Source: Desulfonatronovibrio sp. (GTDB lineage: Bacteria > Desulfobacterota > Desulfovibrionia > Desulfovibrionales > Desulfonatronovibrionaceae). From it: DNA of 37,034 nucleotides. Made by a program: the position numbers and the translations under genes. Shown piece after piece: positions 1 through 9,405 of the stretch. How positions within the stretch are numbered: the first letter of the stretch is position 1; each line of letters starts with the position of its first letter. The notes under the pieces were generated by a model that saw only the letters and a list, made by a program, of their open reading frames with translations, was not told where the DNA came from and made no database searches. The stretch lies in NCBI GenBank assembly GCA_007121655.1, contig SKKD01000087.1:1-37034 (forward strand), in the 5' to 3' direction.

Positions 1-615
1 ATCCTGAAATGAGAAGGGGAAGCTTCTGTTTTCCAGAAAAACGACGACTGATTCCAGGTCATGGTCCTGCTGCTGGTCTTCAATATATAAAATTGGCAGG
101 GATACATACCTTACGGGGCTGACCGCGGTTATTATCCGTCCGTTTTTATCGGCGTAGTAGAGTTTATCCCGGTTCTGAAGCCAGAAATATGCCTGCCTTT
201 CCCTGCATTTAACCACCAGCCTGTCCGGAAAGACCCTTTTAATGGAAACTTCATCAATCCAGGGATTGCCGCTCAGCTTAGCGTGAAGATCAAACATCCG
301 CAGTTGCAGGATGCTGTCTCCGGGATGTACATCCATAAGTTCAGTCATTTGTGCGTGCGTCAGTTGTCTGTTTCCGCTGATCTTAATTTCTTTAAGGGCA
401 AAAAAATCACTGCTCATGGCGCTATTGTATCCATATAAAAGTGCAATGCTGATACAAACAACAAACCCTGTACTCAGGATCAGAACAAATGACAGGCGGG
501 CGAGCCTGAAAAGGGCCGTGAATGTACCCCAGATTAAACCCTTATAGTCTTTTTTCCTGTATTTTGAGGGTTTTGATGTCCTTTGTCCGCTATGTATGCT
601 TCTGTTATAAGCCAT
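1..615 (-). CDS. ftsQ: Cell division protein FtsQ (partial, C-terminus beyond window)
   Basis: Bitopic divisome protein of the inner membrane that links early and late division proteins through FtsL/FtsB. Reading the minus strand from ATG at 615 gives 205 open codons to the window edge. A basic N-terminus (residues 1-30) is followed by one membrane segment (about 37-60). Next comes a POTRA-like domain (FALKEIKISGNRQLT, then LMDVHPGDSILQL and GNPWIDEVSIKRVFPDRL), which is the FtsQ/DivIB signature. The start overlaps the murB stop by one base (TGATG), so translation is probably coupled. Position after murC-murB is the normal dcw order, and ftsA/ftsZ would be expected next. The C-terminal beta domain is not visible. 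Confidence 0.9.
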   Translation of the reverse strand, partial: MAYNRSIHSGQRTSKPSKYRKKDYKGLIWGTFTALFRLARLSFVLILSTGFVVCISIALLYGYNSAMSSDFFALKEIKISGNRQLTHAQMTELMDVHPGDSILQLRMFDLHAKLSGNPWIDEVSIKRVFPDRLVVKCRERQAYFWLQNRDKLYYADKNGRIITAVSPVRYVSLPILYIEDQQQDHDLESVVVFLENRSFPFSFQD

Positions 616-1493
616 CAAACAACCTTGATTTCCAGTTCAAGCCTTGCCCCGGAAATTCTCAGCACAGCATCTCTGGCCTCTGAGATCAGCTCCAGGGCTT
701 CCCTGCTGCCGCCCCTGCCCAAATTGACAAGAAAATTGGAGTGTTGGGCCGAAAAACATACCCCTCCTCTTGTTTTTCCCCGAAATCCGGCTTTCTCCAG
801 AAGAAGACCCGCGGGCTCCAATTTATCGGGGTTCTTGAAAACACATCCACATGTATTTTTTAGAATCGGCTGAGATTTTTTTTTCAAAGAATAATATTTA
901 TTCATTTTTGACCTGACAGTGACGGAGTCGCTTTTTTCAAAACAGAAACAGGCCTTAAGGATAAGAAAAGGTTCAGGCATATATTTAAGCCTGAATTTTC
1001 TGTATCCAGCCTCAAAACCATCTCTGCTTATTTCCACTATTCCGGAATCAGGAGTCCAGACCGTAACGCTTTTCAGTGCATCCCCTGTTTCAGCACCATA
1101 AGACCCGGCGTTCATGGCGATAGCTCCTCCCAGCCTGCCGGGAATTCCAGCCAGTCCTTCAAGGCCGGTCAATCCATGTTTCGCGCACCACCCGAGAAGT
1201 CCCGGCAGACTCATGCCGGAGTCCACCTGGACCATTACCTTGCCTTCAATTCCATCTGTTACAACAGGGTCATCTCGTTTTTCCCAGACAATTATGGAAA
1301 ATCCCCTGATTCCATCCTGAAAAAGAATATTGCTGCCCCTTCCCAGGATCAGTACGTCAGGCCCAAGTTCCGGCCAGATTTTGCCCAGGGCTTCAAGCCC
1401 GAGGTAATCCTGTGGAAAGTAGGCAGCCAGGGCCTGTCCCCCCATCTTCAGGGTAGACATCTGTTTCAGGTCAGGTCTTTGAACTATTTTCAT
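615..1493 (-). CDS. murB: UDP-N-acetylenolpyruvoylglucosamine reductase MurB
   Basis: FAD enzyme of the cytoplasm that reduces UDP-GlcNAc-enolpyruvate to UDP-MurNAc with NADPH. The 292 residues match the short (type II) MurB length. FAD-binding motifs are visible: GRGSNIL (51-57) and [19 protein letters not shown] (113-131). The substrate-domain YR (164-165) and a C-terminal LELEI with the expected glutamate are also present. In the motif around the proton-donating residue the usual serine of G-S-x-F-K-N-P is cysteine (Cys217, GCVFKNP). The gene starts inside the murC stop (ATGA overlap of 4 bases) and ends at the ftsQ start, so it is read as part of the dcw operon. Confidence 0.96.
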   Translation of the reverse strand: MKIVQRPDLKQMSTLKMGGQALAAYFPQDYLGLEALGKIWPELGPDVLILGRGSNILFQDGIRGFSIIVWEKRDDPVVTDGIEGKVMVQVDSGMSLPGLLGWCAKHGLTGLEGLAGIPGRLGGAIAMNAGSYGAETGDALKSVTVWTPDSGIVEISRDGFEAGYRKFRLKYMPEPFLILKACFCFEKSDSVTVRSKMNKYYSLKKKSQPILKNTCGCVFKNPDKLEPAGLLLEKAGFRGKTRGGVCFSAQHSNFLVNLGRGGSREALELISEARDAVLRISGARLELEIKVV

Positions 1494-2854
1494 TTGGCTC
1501 CGAGGAAATCATCTCCCACTTTCCATACATTTCCCGCACCAAGAGTCAAAAACAGATCACCGGGATTCAGGATCTCTCCAAGCTTTTCCAAAGCTGTTTC
1601 CAGGTTTTCAAAAAATCTGACATCGGCCTGGCTTATCTGTCTGATCCCCTGGACCAGACTCTGACCGTTGACTCCCGGGATTGGAGACTCAGATGCCGGA
1701 TATATTTCTGTGATGAGCAAAACATCTGTTTTTGCCAGTTCCCTGCAAAAATCCCCGAACAAGGCTTTGGTCCTGGTAAACCTGTGAGGCTGAAAAAGCA
1801 CCACCACTCTCCGGTCAGGATAACACATTCGTGCGGTCTCAATGGTGGCCCTGATCTCTGTGGGATGGTGCCCGTAATCATCAACTACCAAAACCTGGTT
1901 TCTTATTCCCTTAATCTCAAACCTGCGGCCTACGCCGCCGAAGCCTGAAAGTCCCAGGATAATATTATTTTTGCTGATTCCGCAGTGAATGGATATCCCG
2001 ATTGCGGCCAGGCTGTTGAGTATGTTATGGATTCCGGGGTGGGCCAGCTTGACCCGTGCCCAGAAATCTCCGTCAAGAAATACATTGAATTCCGATCCGG
2101 TTGAAACGCTGAGTATCTCCGCTCTGATATTGTTGTCCGGACCCAGGCCGAAAGTCATGACCGGGCGCTTGATCCTGTGCAGCAGGGACTGAACTCCCGG
2201 ATCATCCCCGCAGACCACATTGATGCCGTAAAAGGGGACACTGTTCATAAAGGCTACGAAACATTCCTTGATCTCGTCCAGGTCATTATAAAAATCCAGA
2301 TGATCCGCATCCACATTGGTCACAATGTTCATTATGGGCTGGAGACACAAAAATGAGCCGTCTGACTCGTCTGCCTCTGCAATAAAATATTCCCCTGTGC
2401 CGGGCAGGGCGCTGCTTCCGTAGGAATTGAGCCTGCCGCCGATTATAACAGTGGGATCAACACCGGCCTCCTTGAAAATTGTTCCTAAAAAAGACGTGGT
2501 TGTTGTCTTTCCATGAGTGCCCGCCACTGCAATGCCGGTTTTCAGGCGCATTAACTCGGCCAGCATCTCAGCTCTGGGAATTACCGGAACATTATTTTTT
2601 CTGGCTGCTATCACCTCGGGATTATCCTCCCCAACTGCTGTGGATTTAACCAGTACCTGGGCTTCCCCCAGATTCTGAGTCAGGTGACCGGCAAAAACCC
2701 GGGCACCCAGGTTTTTAAGCCTTGCCAGTCCCGGGCCTGATGAAAGATCAGATCCGCTGACTTCATAACCAAGATTCAGGAGCACCTCGGCTATGCCACT
2801 CATGCCTGAGCCGCCGATGCCCACCATGTGAATTTTTGTTATCTTGCCTTTCAT
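1490..2854 (-). CDS. murC: UDP-N-acetylmuramate--L-alanine ligase MurC
   Basis: Cytoplasmic ATP-dependent ligase adding L-alanine to UDP-MurNAc, the first amino acid of the stem peptide. 454 residues, normal for the family. The N-terminal Rossmann-like UDP site reads [17 protein letters not shown] (9-25). The P-loop is GTHGKTTTT (about 112-120). The C-terminal domain has VGRRFEIKG and [10 protein letters not shown], both standard in MurC. A modest ribosome site (AGGAT) lies about 8 bases before the ATG. A 140-base spacer separates it from murG upstream; I found no gene or clear promoter in that spacer. It overlaps murB by 4 bases. Confidence 0.97.
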   Translation of the reverse strand: MKGKITKIHMVGIGGSGMSGIAEVLLNLGYEVSGSDLSSGPGLARLKNLGARVFAGHLTQNLGEAQVLVKSTAVGEDNPEVIAARKNNVPVIPRAEMLAELMRLKTGIAVAGTHGKTTTTSFLGTIFKEAGVDPTVIIGGRLNSYGSSALPGTGEYFIAEADESDGSFLCLQPIMNIVTNVDADHLDFYNDLDEIKECFVAFMNSVPFYGINVVCGDDPGVQSLLHRIKRPVMTFGLGPDNNIRAEILSVSTGSEFNVFLDGDFWARVKLAHPGIHNILNSLAAIGISIHCGISKNNIILGLSGFGGVGRRFEIKGIRNQVLVVDDYGHHPTEIRATIETARMCYPDRRVVVLFQPHRFTRTKALFGDFCRELAKTDVLLITEIYPASESPIPGVNGQSLVQGIRQISQADVRFFENLETALEKLGEILNPGDLFLTLGAGNVWKVGDDFLGAK

Positions 2855-2994
2855 GAATTATATCCTGAGCCTGTATTTGCTGCAGCGGGATTTATTTTCA
2901 AATTATTGAATTCGTTCTTTTACTCTGTATAGTCCGGAATCTCAGTGCCCGGTCTTTCTCAACTCCATAAAGGACACAAAGATCACCCGAAAAC

Positions 2995-4080
2995 TTAGTC
3001 GCCCGGTTTTTTTATTTTTTCAATTTCCTGAACAATCTTTTTGGCTGCGTCCGGTCTGCCCGCATTATGGGCTGCCAGGCCCATTTCTCTGAGCTTGCCC
3101 GGCATTGCCAGCAAATCCAGTATAACCCGGGCCAGATTCACCTCGTCCAGATAACTTTGAGCCAGGACCAATGCCGCGCCCCGCTGTTCCAGATACCTTG
3201 CATTGGTCATCTGGTGATCATGGGTGGCGTAAGGGAAAGGAACCAGAATGGAAGGCTTCCCCATAACGCACAGCTCGGCCAGGGTTGAAGCTCCAGCCCT
3301 GCATACGACCAGGGCTGCAAAACCATATGCTTCCGCCATATCCTTAATAAAAGACTCCACTCTTGCCTGAGGATATTCCTTTTCATAAATTCTGCTGACC
3401 CGTTCATAGTCCGCCTTGCCTGTCTGGTGCCAGATTTCCACATCCATGGCCTTAAGTTCGTGGAGATTGCGCAGTATGTGATCATTGATGGCCTTTGCGC
3501 CCTGACTGCCTCCAATCACCAGCAGTCTTTTTGCCTGTCCGGTCATTGCCGTACTATGCCTGACCCTGTCTACCAGCTCCTTCCGAACGGGGTTGCCTGT
3601 TTCAATAACTTTATCTTCGGGGAAAAAGTTATTTTCATCAGGGAAGCTAAGCAGAACCCTGTCCGCTTTTTTCCCCAGAATTCTGTTGGTCACTCCGGGG
3701 AAGCTGTTTTGTTCATGTATGGCTGTGGGTATTCTCAGCCACCTCGCGGCAAATACCGGCATGAATCCGGCGTATCCCCCGAATCCGATAACTACTTCAG
3801 GTTTAAAAGAACGGAGAAATATCAGCGACAAGACCAGGCTCTTACTCATCCAGTAAAATGTACCCAGGGACTTCAAACCCCTGCCGAGCACTCCCCGGGC
3901 CGGAAAAGATTTGAACCTTATTCCCGCGCTGGAAACAATCTCTTTTTCAGGTCCATACTCACCTCCGGCAAAAACTATTTCGCAGTCGGGAAACATTTCC
4001 CTGATTGTCTGGGCAACCGCAAGGGCAGGGAATATATGCCCGCCTGTACCTCCCGTGGCCAGGAGAACTCTCTTCAGCAT
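2995..4080 (-). CDS. murG: Undecaprenyl-PP-MurNAc-pentapeptide GlcNAc transferase MurG
   Basis: Peripheral membrane GT-B glycosyltransferase on the cytoplasmic face that adds GlcNAc to lipid I, giving lipid II. 361 residues, the usual size. The N-terminal lipid-binding glycine loop reads ATGGTGGHIFPALA (8-21). HEQNSFPG follows, then the second-domain loop GGSQGA, and an acidic/Gln UDP-GlcNAc region ending HDHQMTNARYLE. The start lies within the end of ftsW (7-base overlap), so ftsW and murG are probably translated together. The 140 bases after its stop run to murC. Confidence 0.97.
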   Translation of the reverse strand: MLKRVLLATGGTGGHIFPALAVAQTIREMFPDCEIVFAGGEYGPEKEIVSSAGIRFKSFPARGVLGRGLKSLGTFYWMSKSLVLSLIFLRSFKPEVVIGFGGYAGFMPVFAARWLRIPTAIHEQNSFPGVTNRILGKKADRVLLSFPDENNFFPEDKVIETGNPVRKELVDRVRHSTAMTGQAKRLLVIGGSQGAKAINDHILRNLHELKAMDVEIWHQTGKADYERVSRIYEKEYPQARVESFIKDMAEAYGFAALVVCRAGASTLAELCVMGKPSILVPFPYATHDHQMTNARYLEQRGAALVLAQSYLDEVNLARVILDLLAMPGKLREMGLAAHNAGRPDAAKKIVQEIEKIKKPGD

Positions 4081-5186
4081 CGTCTTTCTCTTGAGAGGTT
4101 GAGTAAGAACCCGGCACAGAACATGGACACTAAAAGACTGCTTCCTCCGTAACTGATAAACGGCATGGGTAATCCTTTGGGAGGAACCATTCCCAGCACA
4201 ACAGCCAGATTCAAAAGGCTGCCCAGAATAATAATCATGCCCATTCCGAATCCTGAAAACCTGTCCGCCAGATCAGCCTGGCTGGTAGAAATAACCATAA
4301 CCCTCCAGATGATTATTCCCAGAAGGATGAATACCAGTGATATGCCGATAAAACCCAGTTCTTCTCCGGTCACCGCCATTATGAAATCATTATGTGCCTC
4401 GGGAAGAAAAAAAAGTTTTTGCCTGCCTTCGCCAAGGCCCATTCCCCATATTCTTCCCGCGCCGAAAGCGTAAAGGGACTGGACCAGTTGATAACCGGAA
4501 TCCTGGGCATCCTTAAATGGATCCAGAAAGGAAAACCACCTTCTGAACCTGTAAGGGGACTGCATAATCAGCATGGCCGCGGTAATTCCGGCCAGAACAG
4601 ATGATGAAAACAAGTAAATCAACCTTGTCCCGCCCACCAGGCTCATGAGAAAGAACAGAATCGCGATAAAAACCGCTCCGCCAAAATCAGGCTGCATTAA
4701 AAGCAGGACACAAAACAAACCGGTAATAATTGTCGGGGGCAAAAAGCCCACGCTGAATCTTTTGATCAGTTCCTGTTTGCCTGCAAAAAAACAGGCCAGA
4801 TATATTACCAGAGATATCTTGGCCAGCTCCAGTGGCTGGATATTGATCAAACCCAGATCAAGCCATCTCGTTGCTCCGCCCGCGCTGAAACCAAGAGGTG
4901 AAAAAACAAGCCCCAGGGCAACAATCGCAGCGAGTATCCACAGGTATTTAAGCTTGTAAAACAGGCTCCTGGGAGTCATGTACACCGCGAACATAACTGC
5001 TGTTCCCGCCAGGACAAAAACAAGCTGCCTTTTGAAAAAGAAATATTTATCCGAATAAAACCTTTCAGCCATGATGGCACTGGTGCTCAGTATCATGGTC
5101 AGGCCCAGGCCGCACAGGATCATTACTGAAAACAAAAGCCATAAATCCGGGCTGTTAACCTGGTTTGTTTTATTTACCTTACTCAT
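4074..5186 (-). CDS. ftsW: Septal peptidoglycan glycosyltransferase FtsW (SEDS family)
   Basis: Polytopic inner-membrane SEDS protein that polymerises lipid II at the septum together with the class B PBP encoded upstream (ftsI). About 370 residues with roughly ten hydrophobic segments. Family motifs are ATRWLDLG, QPLELAKIS, SGYQLVQSLYAFGAG, LPEAHNDFI and, near the C-terminus, KGLPMPFISYGGSS. I prefer the ATG at 5186 (MSKVNK) to an in-frame TTG two codons upstream, because neither start has a clear ribosome site. A 105-base gap separates it from murD upstream; its end overlaps murG by 7 bases. Confidence 0.95.
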   Translation of the reverse strand: MSKVNKTNQVNSPDLWLLFSVMILCGLGLTMILSTSAIMAERFYSDKYFFFKRQLVFVLAGTAVMFAVYMTPRSLFYKLKYLWILAAIVALGLVFSPLGFSAGGATRWLDLGLINIQPLELAKISLVIYLACFFAGKQELIKRFSVGFLPPTIITGLFCVLLLMQPDFGGAVFIAILFFLMSLVGGTRLIYLFSSSVLAGITAAMLIMQSPYRFRRWFSFLDPFKDAQDSGYQLVQSLYAFGAGRIWGMGLGEGRQKLFFLPEAHNDFIMAVTGEELGFIGISLVFILLGIIIWRVMVISTSQADLADRFSGFGMGMIIILGSLLNLAVVLGMVPPKGLPMPFISYGGSSLLVSMFCAGFLLNLSRERRC

Positions 5187-5297
5187 GGGCAATCAATCTG
5201 ACTTCGCCCGGACAAAGAAATGGCCAGGCTTGATTTCCTGTTCTCCACAACCTCTCACTTTGCCAACGTTCTTAATGAATAGACTTGCATGGCTGTG

Positions 5298-6593
5298 CTA
5301 GGTCAATCCCAACTTTTTTTTAACCAGGTTCATGAACGTATCGCCGCGCTCCTGATAGTCGGCAAATAGATCAAAGCTCGATGTGCCCGGAGAAAGCAAA
5401 AAGGTATCCCCGGAAGCCGACTCTGAAAGAGCTTTGTTAACGGCCGGTTCCAGAGTATGGAAATATTCCATTGATGCCGCATTTTTCCAGGCTTTTTCAA
5501 AAACATCCCTGCCTGCTCCAAAGAGATATATCTTGGCCACCTTGCTGCGTATCAAGGAAGTTAGTTCTGAAAAATCCCCCCCCTTGTATACTCCTCCGGC
5601 AAAAAGCTTTATGGGCGCCGGGAAGGCCTGAAGGGCCGCCGACATTGCCGAGACAGTAGTGGCCTTGGAGTCGTTGACAAAAATTTTACCTTCGTACTTC
5701 AAAAAAACTTCCTGCCTGTGACCAGGCGCGGAAAAATCATTAAGGGCCGATGAAAACAGACTTTCATCCATTCCAAAATATTTGCAGGCCAGGAAAGCTG
5801 CTTCCATATTAGCCTGATTGTGTTCCCCGGTCAGGGCGGGACAGGAAAACCTCTTGGAGGGTGCAAAGTATACCCGTCTGGAATTGAGGATGCCCAGGCT
5901 TTCCATCTCCTGCTTTAGCTCCAGGGCTATAACTGCGAGGTCTTCCTCTTTCTGCCGGGCAAAAAGACGGGTCTTGGCCCGGAAGTATTCTTCCCTGCTG
6001 CTGTGGTGATCAAGATGATTGGTTGAAAAATTTAGAAAAACCCCCACCCGGGGATGAAACCCGCTGCAACCTTCAAGTTGAAAACTGCTTACCTCCAGCA
6101 CAAGGATGTCGCTGCTGTACCCGCCCAATACATAATCCCCGAGAGGTACACCAAGATTGCCTCCGGCAAATACTTTCTTGCCCATCTTTTCAAGGGCGTG
6201 GGCTATGAGCATGGTGGTCGTGGTTTTCCCATTGGTCCCGGTAACAGCTATAATGGGCTCATGAGTAAACCATGAAGCCAGTTCAAGTTCGGAAAAAATC
6301 TTTGCATTACCCGGAATTAATTTTTCCATGCTCCGGACGGGAATTCCCGGACTGACTATTACCATGTCCGCGTCCCGGAAGTGCTCTTTTTTGTGTTCTC
6401 CGATGATAGGTTCTGCCATTGAAAGATTAAACCTGGTCAGAGATTTTATATCAAACCGTTCGTTTTTTTCCAGGATCCGGACCTTTGCACCAAGTTCAAT
6501 GGCCAGGGCTGCGGCCGAGAGACCGGATCTGCCTGCTCCAACCACAACCACGTTGTGGCCTTTAAGCTGTTCTGAATGGATAAGTTCTTTCAT
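5298..6593 (-). CDS. murD: UDP-MurNAc-L-alanine--D-glutamate ligase MurD
   Basis: Cytoplasmic Mur ligase adding D-glutamate to UDP-MurNAc-L-Ala. 431 residues, close to the family norm of about 440. The N-terminal Rossmann motif is VVVGAGRSGLSAAALA (15-30). The ATP loop is VTGTNGKTTTT (about 117-127), followed by FLNFSTNHLDHH and the C-terminal NDSKATTVSAM and LLSPGTSSFDLF motifs typical of MurD. It lies between two intergenic gaps, 105 bases to ftsW and 196 bases from mraY; the latter contains a 10-bp stem inverted repeat. The ribosome site is weak (GGACAT directly before the ATG). Confidence 0.97.
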   Translation of the reverse strand: MKELIHSEQLKGHNVVVVGAGRSGLSAAALAIELGAKVRILEKNERFDIKSLTRFNLSMAEPIIGEHKKEHFRDADMVIVSPGIPVRSMEKLIPGNAKIFSELELASWFTHEPIIAVTGTNGKTTTTMLIAHALEKMGKKVFAGGNLGVPLGDYVLGGYSSDILVLEVSSFQLEGCSGFHPRVGVFLNFSTNHLDHHSSREEYFRAKTRLFARQKEEDLAVIALELKQEMESLGILNSRRVYFAPSKRFSCPALTGEHNQANMEAAFLACKYFGMDESLFSSALNDFSAPGHRQEVFLKYEGKIFVNDSKATTVSAMSAALQAFPAPIKLFAGGVYKGGDFSELTSLIRSKVAKIYLFGAGRDVFEKAWKNAASMEYFHTLEPAVNKALSESASGDTFLLSPGTSSFDLFADYQERGDTFMNLVKKKLGLT

Positions 6594-6705
6594 ATGTCCG
6601 TTATCTGTTATCTGCTTTCCGGCTGCTACAGTCTGCCCGGCAATTGTTTGTCGAATTATCTTTATGCTGAATCATCACCCGGCTGTAAAAGCGGTGCAGG
6701 GAAAT

Positions 6706-6746
6706 GACAGAGTACGGAATCCGCGGCCTCTGCTCAGTACTCTGTC
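6706..6746. repeat. Perfect 10-bp inverted repeat in the mraY-murD spacer
   Basis: GACAGAGTAC at 6706-6715 is matched by its exact reverse complement at 6737-6746, with a 21-base loop that contains CCGCGG. It sits in the 196-base spacer of the dcw operon. There is no T-run after the stem on the minus strand, so it does not look like a standard terminator. It may be an mRNA processing or stabilising hairpin, but this is inference. Confidence 0.6.
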
Positions 6747-6789
6747 CTTATTCCCCAGTCTTCTTCCTTCTGCCTCTAACATCTGTCGA

Positions 6790-7866
6790 TCACCTCAGCT
6801 TAAGCGTACTCAGGGCTGCCAAGGCAAATAATATGGATAAAATCCAAAATCTTATGATGATTTTTGATTCAGGAATCCCTTTAAGCTCAAAATGATGATG
6901 AAGGGGAGCCATGCGAAATATTCTTTTTCCTCCGCTCATCTTGAAATATCCCACCTGAAGGATCACCGACAGGGCTTCTATGACAAACAAACCGCCGACA
7001 ATTACCAGCAGCAGTTCCTGCTTGCACAAAACTGCAATGAAGCCGAGAGTTCCTCCCAGGCTGATACTCCCCGTGTCGCCCATGAAAATCTGGGCCGGAT
7101 AGGCGTTGAACCATAAAAAACCAAGGCCCGCGCCGACCATGGCTCCGCAGAATACCGTAACCTCGCCGATGTTGGGAATATAGGGAACCTGCAGGTAGGT
7201 GGCGATCTGTGAATGGCCAGAAACATAGACAAACACCGACAGACAGGCCGCGCTGACAATAAACGGACCAATGGCCAAACCATCAAGACCGTCAGTCAGG
7301 TTGACTCCGTTGGATGCCCCCACCATGACCAGCACTGCAAAGGGTATATAAAATAAATACAGATCAGGCCTGATACCTTTGAAAAAGGGAATCAGAAGCT
7401 CTGTGCTATATCCAGGCAGTGTAAGAAGTACCGATACCGCACCCAGAGCGATGACGCTTTGACCGAGAAGTTTCCCTGTAGCCCTCAGACCCTTGTTGTT
7501 TTTTTTCACCACTTTGAGATAGTCGTCAAAAAAGCCCACCAGGAAAAAACCAAGAAAAACAAATATGGTCAGCCAGAGATAGATATTGGTCAGATCACCC
7601 CATAATAAAATACTGACAAGCATGCTGAAGGCGATAAGCAGCCCGCCCATCGTGGGGGTGCCCTGCTTGCCCTTATGTTCGGGTCCGTCATCCTGCACAT
7701 ATTGTCCGCACTTTATATTCTTCAGCCAGCTGATAAACCGGGGACCCAGCCAGATGCTTATAATCAGAGCGGTAAGCAAAGCATATATGCTTCTGAAGGT
7801 TATATATCTGAAGACATTAAATACGCTTATGTCTTCACTTAACGGATACAGCAGGTGGTAAAGCAT
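6790..7866 (-). CDS. mraY: Phospho-MurNAc-pentapeptide transferase MraY
   Basis: Polytopic inner-membrane enzyme that moves phospho-MurNAc-pentapeptide from UDP to undecaprenyl phosphate, giving lipid I. 358 residues with about ten membrane segments, as expected. Conserved loops are visible: [15 protein letters not shown] (about 61-75), the FFDDYLK aspartate pair, [24 protein letters not shown] and the histidine cluster [11 protein letters not shown] near the C-terminus. Upstream is a 141-base gap to murF containing a short GGGGA/TCCCC hairpin. Downstream is the 196-base spacer before murD. Confidence 0.97.
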   Translation of the reverse strand: MLYHLLYPLSEDISVFNVFRYITFRSIYALLTALIISIWLGPRFISWLKNIKCGQYVQDDGPEHKGKQGTPTMGGLLIAFSMLVSILLWGDLTNIYLWLTIFVFLGFFLVGFFDDYLKVVKKNNKGLRATGKLLGQSVIALGAVSVLLTLPGYSTELLIPFFKGIRPDLYLFYIPFAVLVMVGASNGVNLTDGLDGLAIGPFIVSAACLSVFVYVSGHSQIATYLQVPYIPNIGEVTVFCGAMVGAGLGFLWFNAYPAQIFMGDTGSISLGGTLGFIAVLCKQELLLVIVGGLFVIEALSVILQVGYFKMSGGKRIFRMAPLHHHFELKGIPESKIIIRFWILSILFALAALSTLKLR

Positions 7867-8007
7867 CCTTGTCCTCTTTAACTATTCAAAGCCGTTATGG
7901 GGAATGTCTCCCCTTCTAACCGGTTATGGGTGAGTCGTTCAGCAAAATTGTAAAATCCAATGACGATTAATGATTCCTCTCCGAGCAGGAAGCCGACTCA
8001 ATACCTT

Positions 8008-9405
8008 CTAATTTTTGTCACAGTCTTCCGGGTCATTTGCCCCGGAATTCCATTCCCTGAAACAGGCAACATACCTTTCCATGCCCATGTTTCTGGAACC
8101 TTTGAACAACACAACTCCACCGGGATAATCCAGCCGGTCAAGGATGGATCTGAAGTGTTCGGGATTTAGTATTTCATGAAAATGCTTTCTTGTTTGCTGA
8201 TCCAGTCCGGCTCTGACATTTTCGGCGTTTTTTCCCTGAAAAAACACACCCTGACAATCAACACTTGATATCTCCCTGCCAAGGTCCTGATGGGCTTTGG
8301 CCTCAGTATGGCCAAGCTCTCCCATGTCTCCCACAACTAAAAAAAGATTTCTCTGTCCAGCCAGATTGCGGGCGGAATTAACCGCCCGGATCATGGACAG
8401 GGGGTTTGCGTTGTAGGTATCATCAATAATGGTCCATGAACCGAAGTTCCCTACACAAAACCTCTGTTCAGGAAAGCTGAATTTTTCAAGTCCTTCAATG
8501 ATCCGGACGGGCGCCATTCCCGACTGTCTGGCCACTGCCCATGCAGCGCCGATATTCTCGCAGTATTGCTCTCCACCGGGCACGGATTTAAACTGAATAC
8601 TGTCTTCGCCGTCCCGCACCTGATAATGACCGGATTTCAAATAGTTTACTTTATAATCGGCCGGATTGTCAGAGCATGAGAACCAGACCGGATTAATATG
8701 GGGTCTTGACTTAAGTTCCTGTTCAAGAAGAGCGTAGTCCCTGCAGACGAACGCCTTCTTTGGACCTTGCAGATGATCCAGGATTTTTGCCTTGGATTTT
8801 GCAACACCCTCAAGCGTGCCCAGACCCTGCAAGTGGCACGGACCGATGTTAAGAATCACAGCCAGGTCAGGGCAGGCAATTTCCCCCAGTTCATCCATGT
8901 CTGTTGGTTTGTTTATTCCAAGTTCCAGAATCCAGAAATCCTCATCTCCGGAAAATTTTAATATGGATAAGGGCAGGCCTATCTGATTGTTCCAGTTTTT
9001 ATAGTTTTTGCCCACCTGATAATCAATCCCCAGGATATCCGACAGAATCTCCTTGGTGATGGTTTTCCCGGCTGAACCGGTAACGGCTATGACCTTCCTT
9101 GCCTTTACCATTCTCCAGTATCTGCCCAGCCTGCCAAGAGCTCTCAGAGTATCCTCAACCAATAATACAGGGCTCCCCGAGGAGGGCATCGGGTGGTGGG
9201 ATACAATAGCTGCCGCACCATTTCTTGAAGCCTGTCCGGAAAAATTATGTCCGTCCATTTTCTGCCCGCAGAGACAGATAAACAAATCCCCTTGCCTAAC
9301 CAGCCTGCTGTCGGTCTGAACATTGGTCACCACCGTCTTTTCAGAGCCGTTCAGATCGCCCACACTTTTCAGGGCAAAAGAGATTTCTTCCAGAGTCAGT
9401 TTCAT
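8008..9405 (-). CDS. murF: UDP-MurNAc-tripeptide--D-Ala-D-Ala ligase MurF
   Basis: Cytoplasmic Mur ligase that adds D-alanyl-D-alanine to the UDP-MurNAc tripeptide, completing the pentapeptide. 465 residues, normal length. The P-loop is VTGSAGKTITKE (about 108-119), followed by the MurF pattern NNQIGLPLSIL and, in the C-terminal half, DDTYNANPLSM and GDMGELG. The gene overlaps the end of murE by 4 bases (ATGA), so it is probably translationally coupled. No ddl gene lies in this cluster, so D-Ala-D-Ala must come from a ligase encoded elsewhere. Confidence 0.96.
   Translation of the reverse strand: MKLTLEEISFALKSVGDLNGSEKTVVTNVQTDSRLVRQGDLFICLCGQKMDGHNFSGQASRNGAAAIVSHHPMPSSGSPVLLVEDTLRALGRLGRYWRMVKARKVIAVTGSAGKTITKEILSDILGIDYQVGKNYKNWNNQIGLPLSILKFSGDEDFWILELGINKPTDMDELGEIACPDLAVILNIGPCHLQGLGTLEGVAKSKAKILDHLQGPKKAFVCRDYALLEQELKSRPHINPVWFSCSDNPADYKVNYLKSGHYQVRDGEDSIQFKSVPGGEQYCENIGAAWAVARQSGMAPVRIIEGLEKFSFPEQRFCVGNFGSWTIIDDTYNANPLSMIRAVNSARNLAGQRNLFLVVGDMGELGHTEAKAHQDLGREISSVDCQGVFFQGKNAENVRAGLDQQTRKHFHEILNPEHFRSILDRLDYPGGVVLFKGSRNMGMERYVACFREWNSGANDPEDCDKN

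Noticed and set aside
3427-4152. Long plus-strand frame opposite murG (about 241 codons)
   Set aside because: It is antisense to a gene with full family motifs, shows no recognisable protein pattern and no ribosome site; it is a by-product of murG codon use.
7899-7913. GGGGA/TCCCC hairpin between murF and mraY as a terminator
   Set aside because: Only 5 bp and no T-run; the operon continues in the same direction on both sides.
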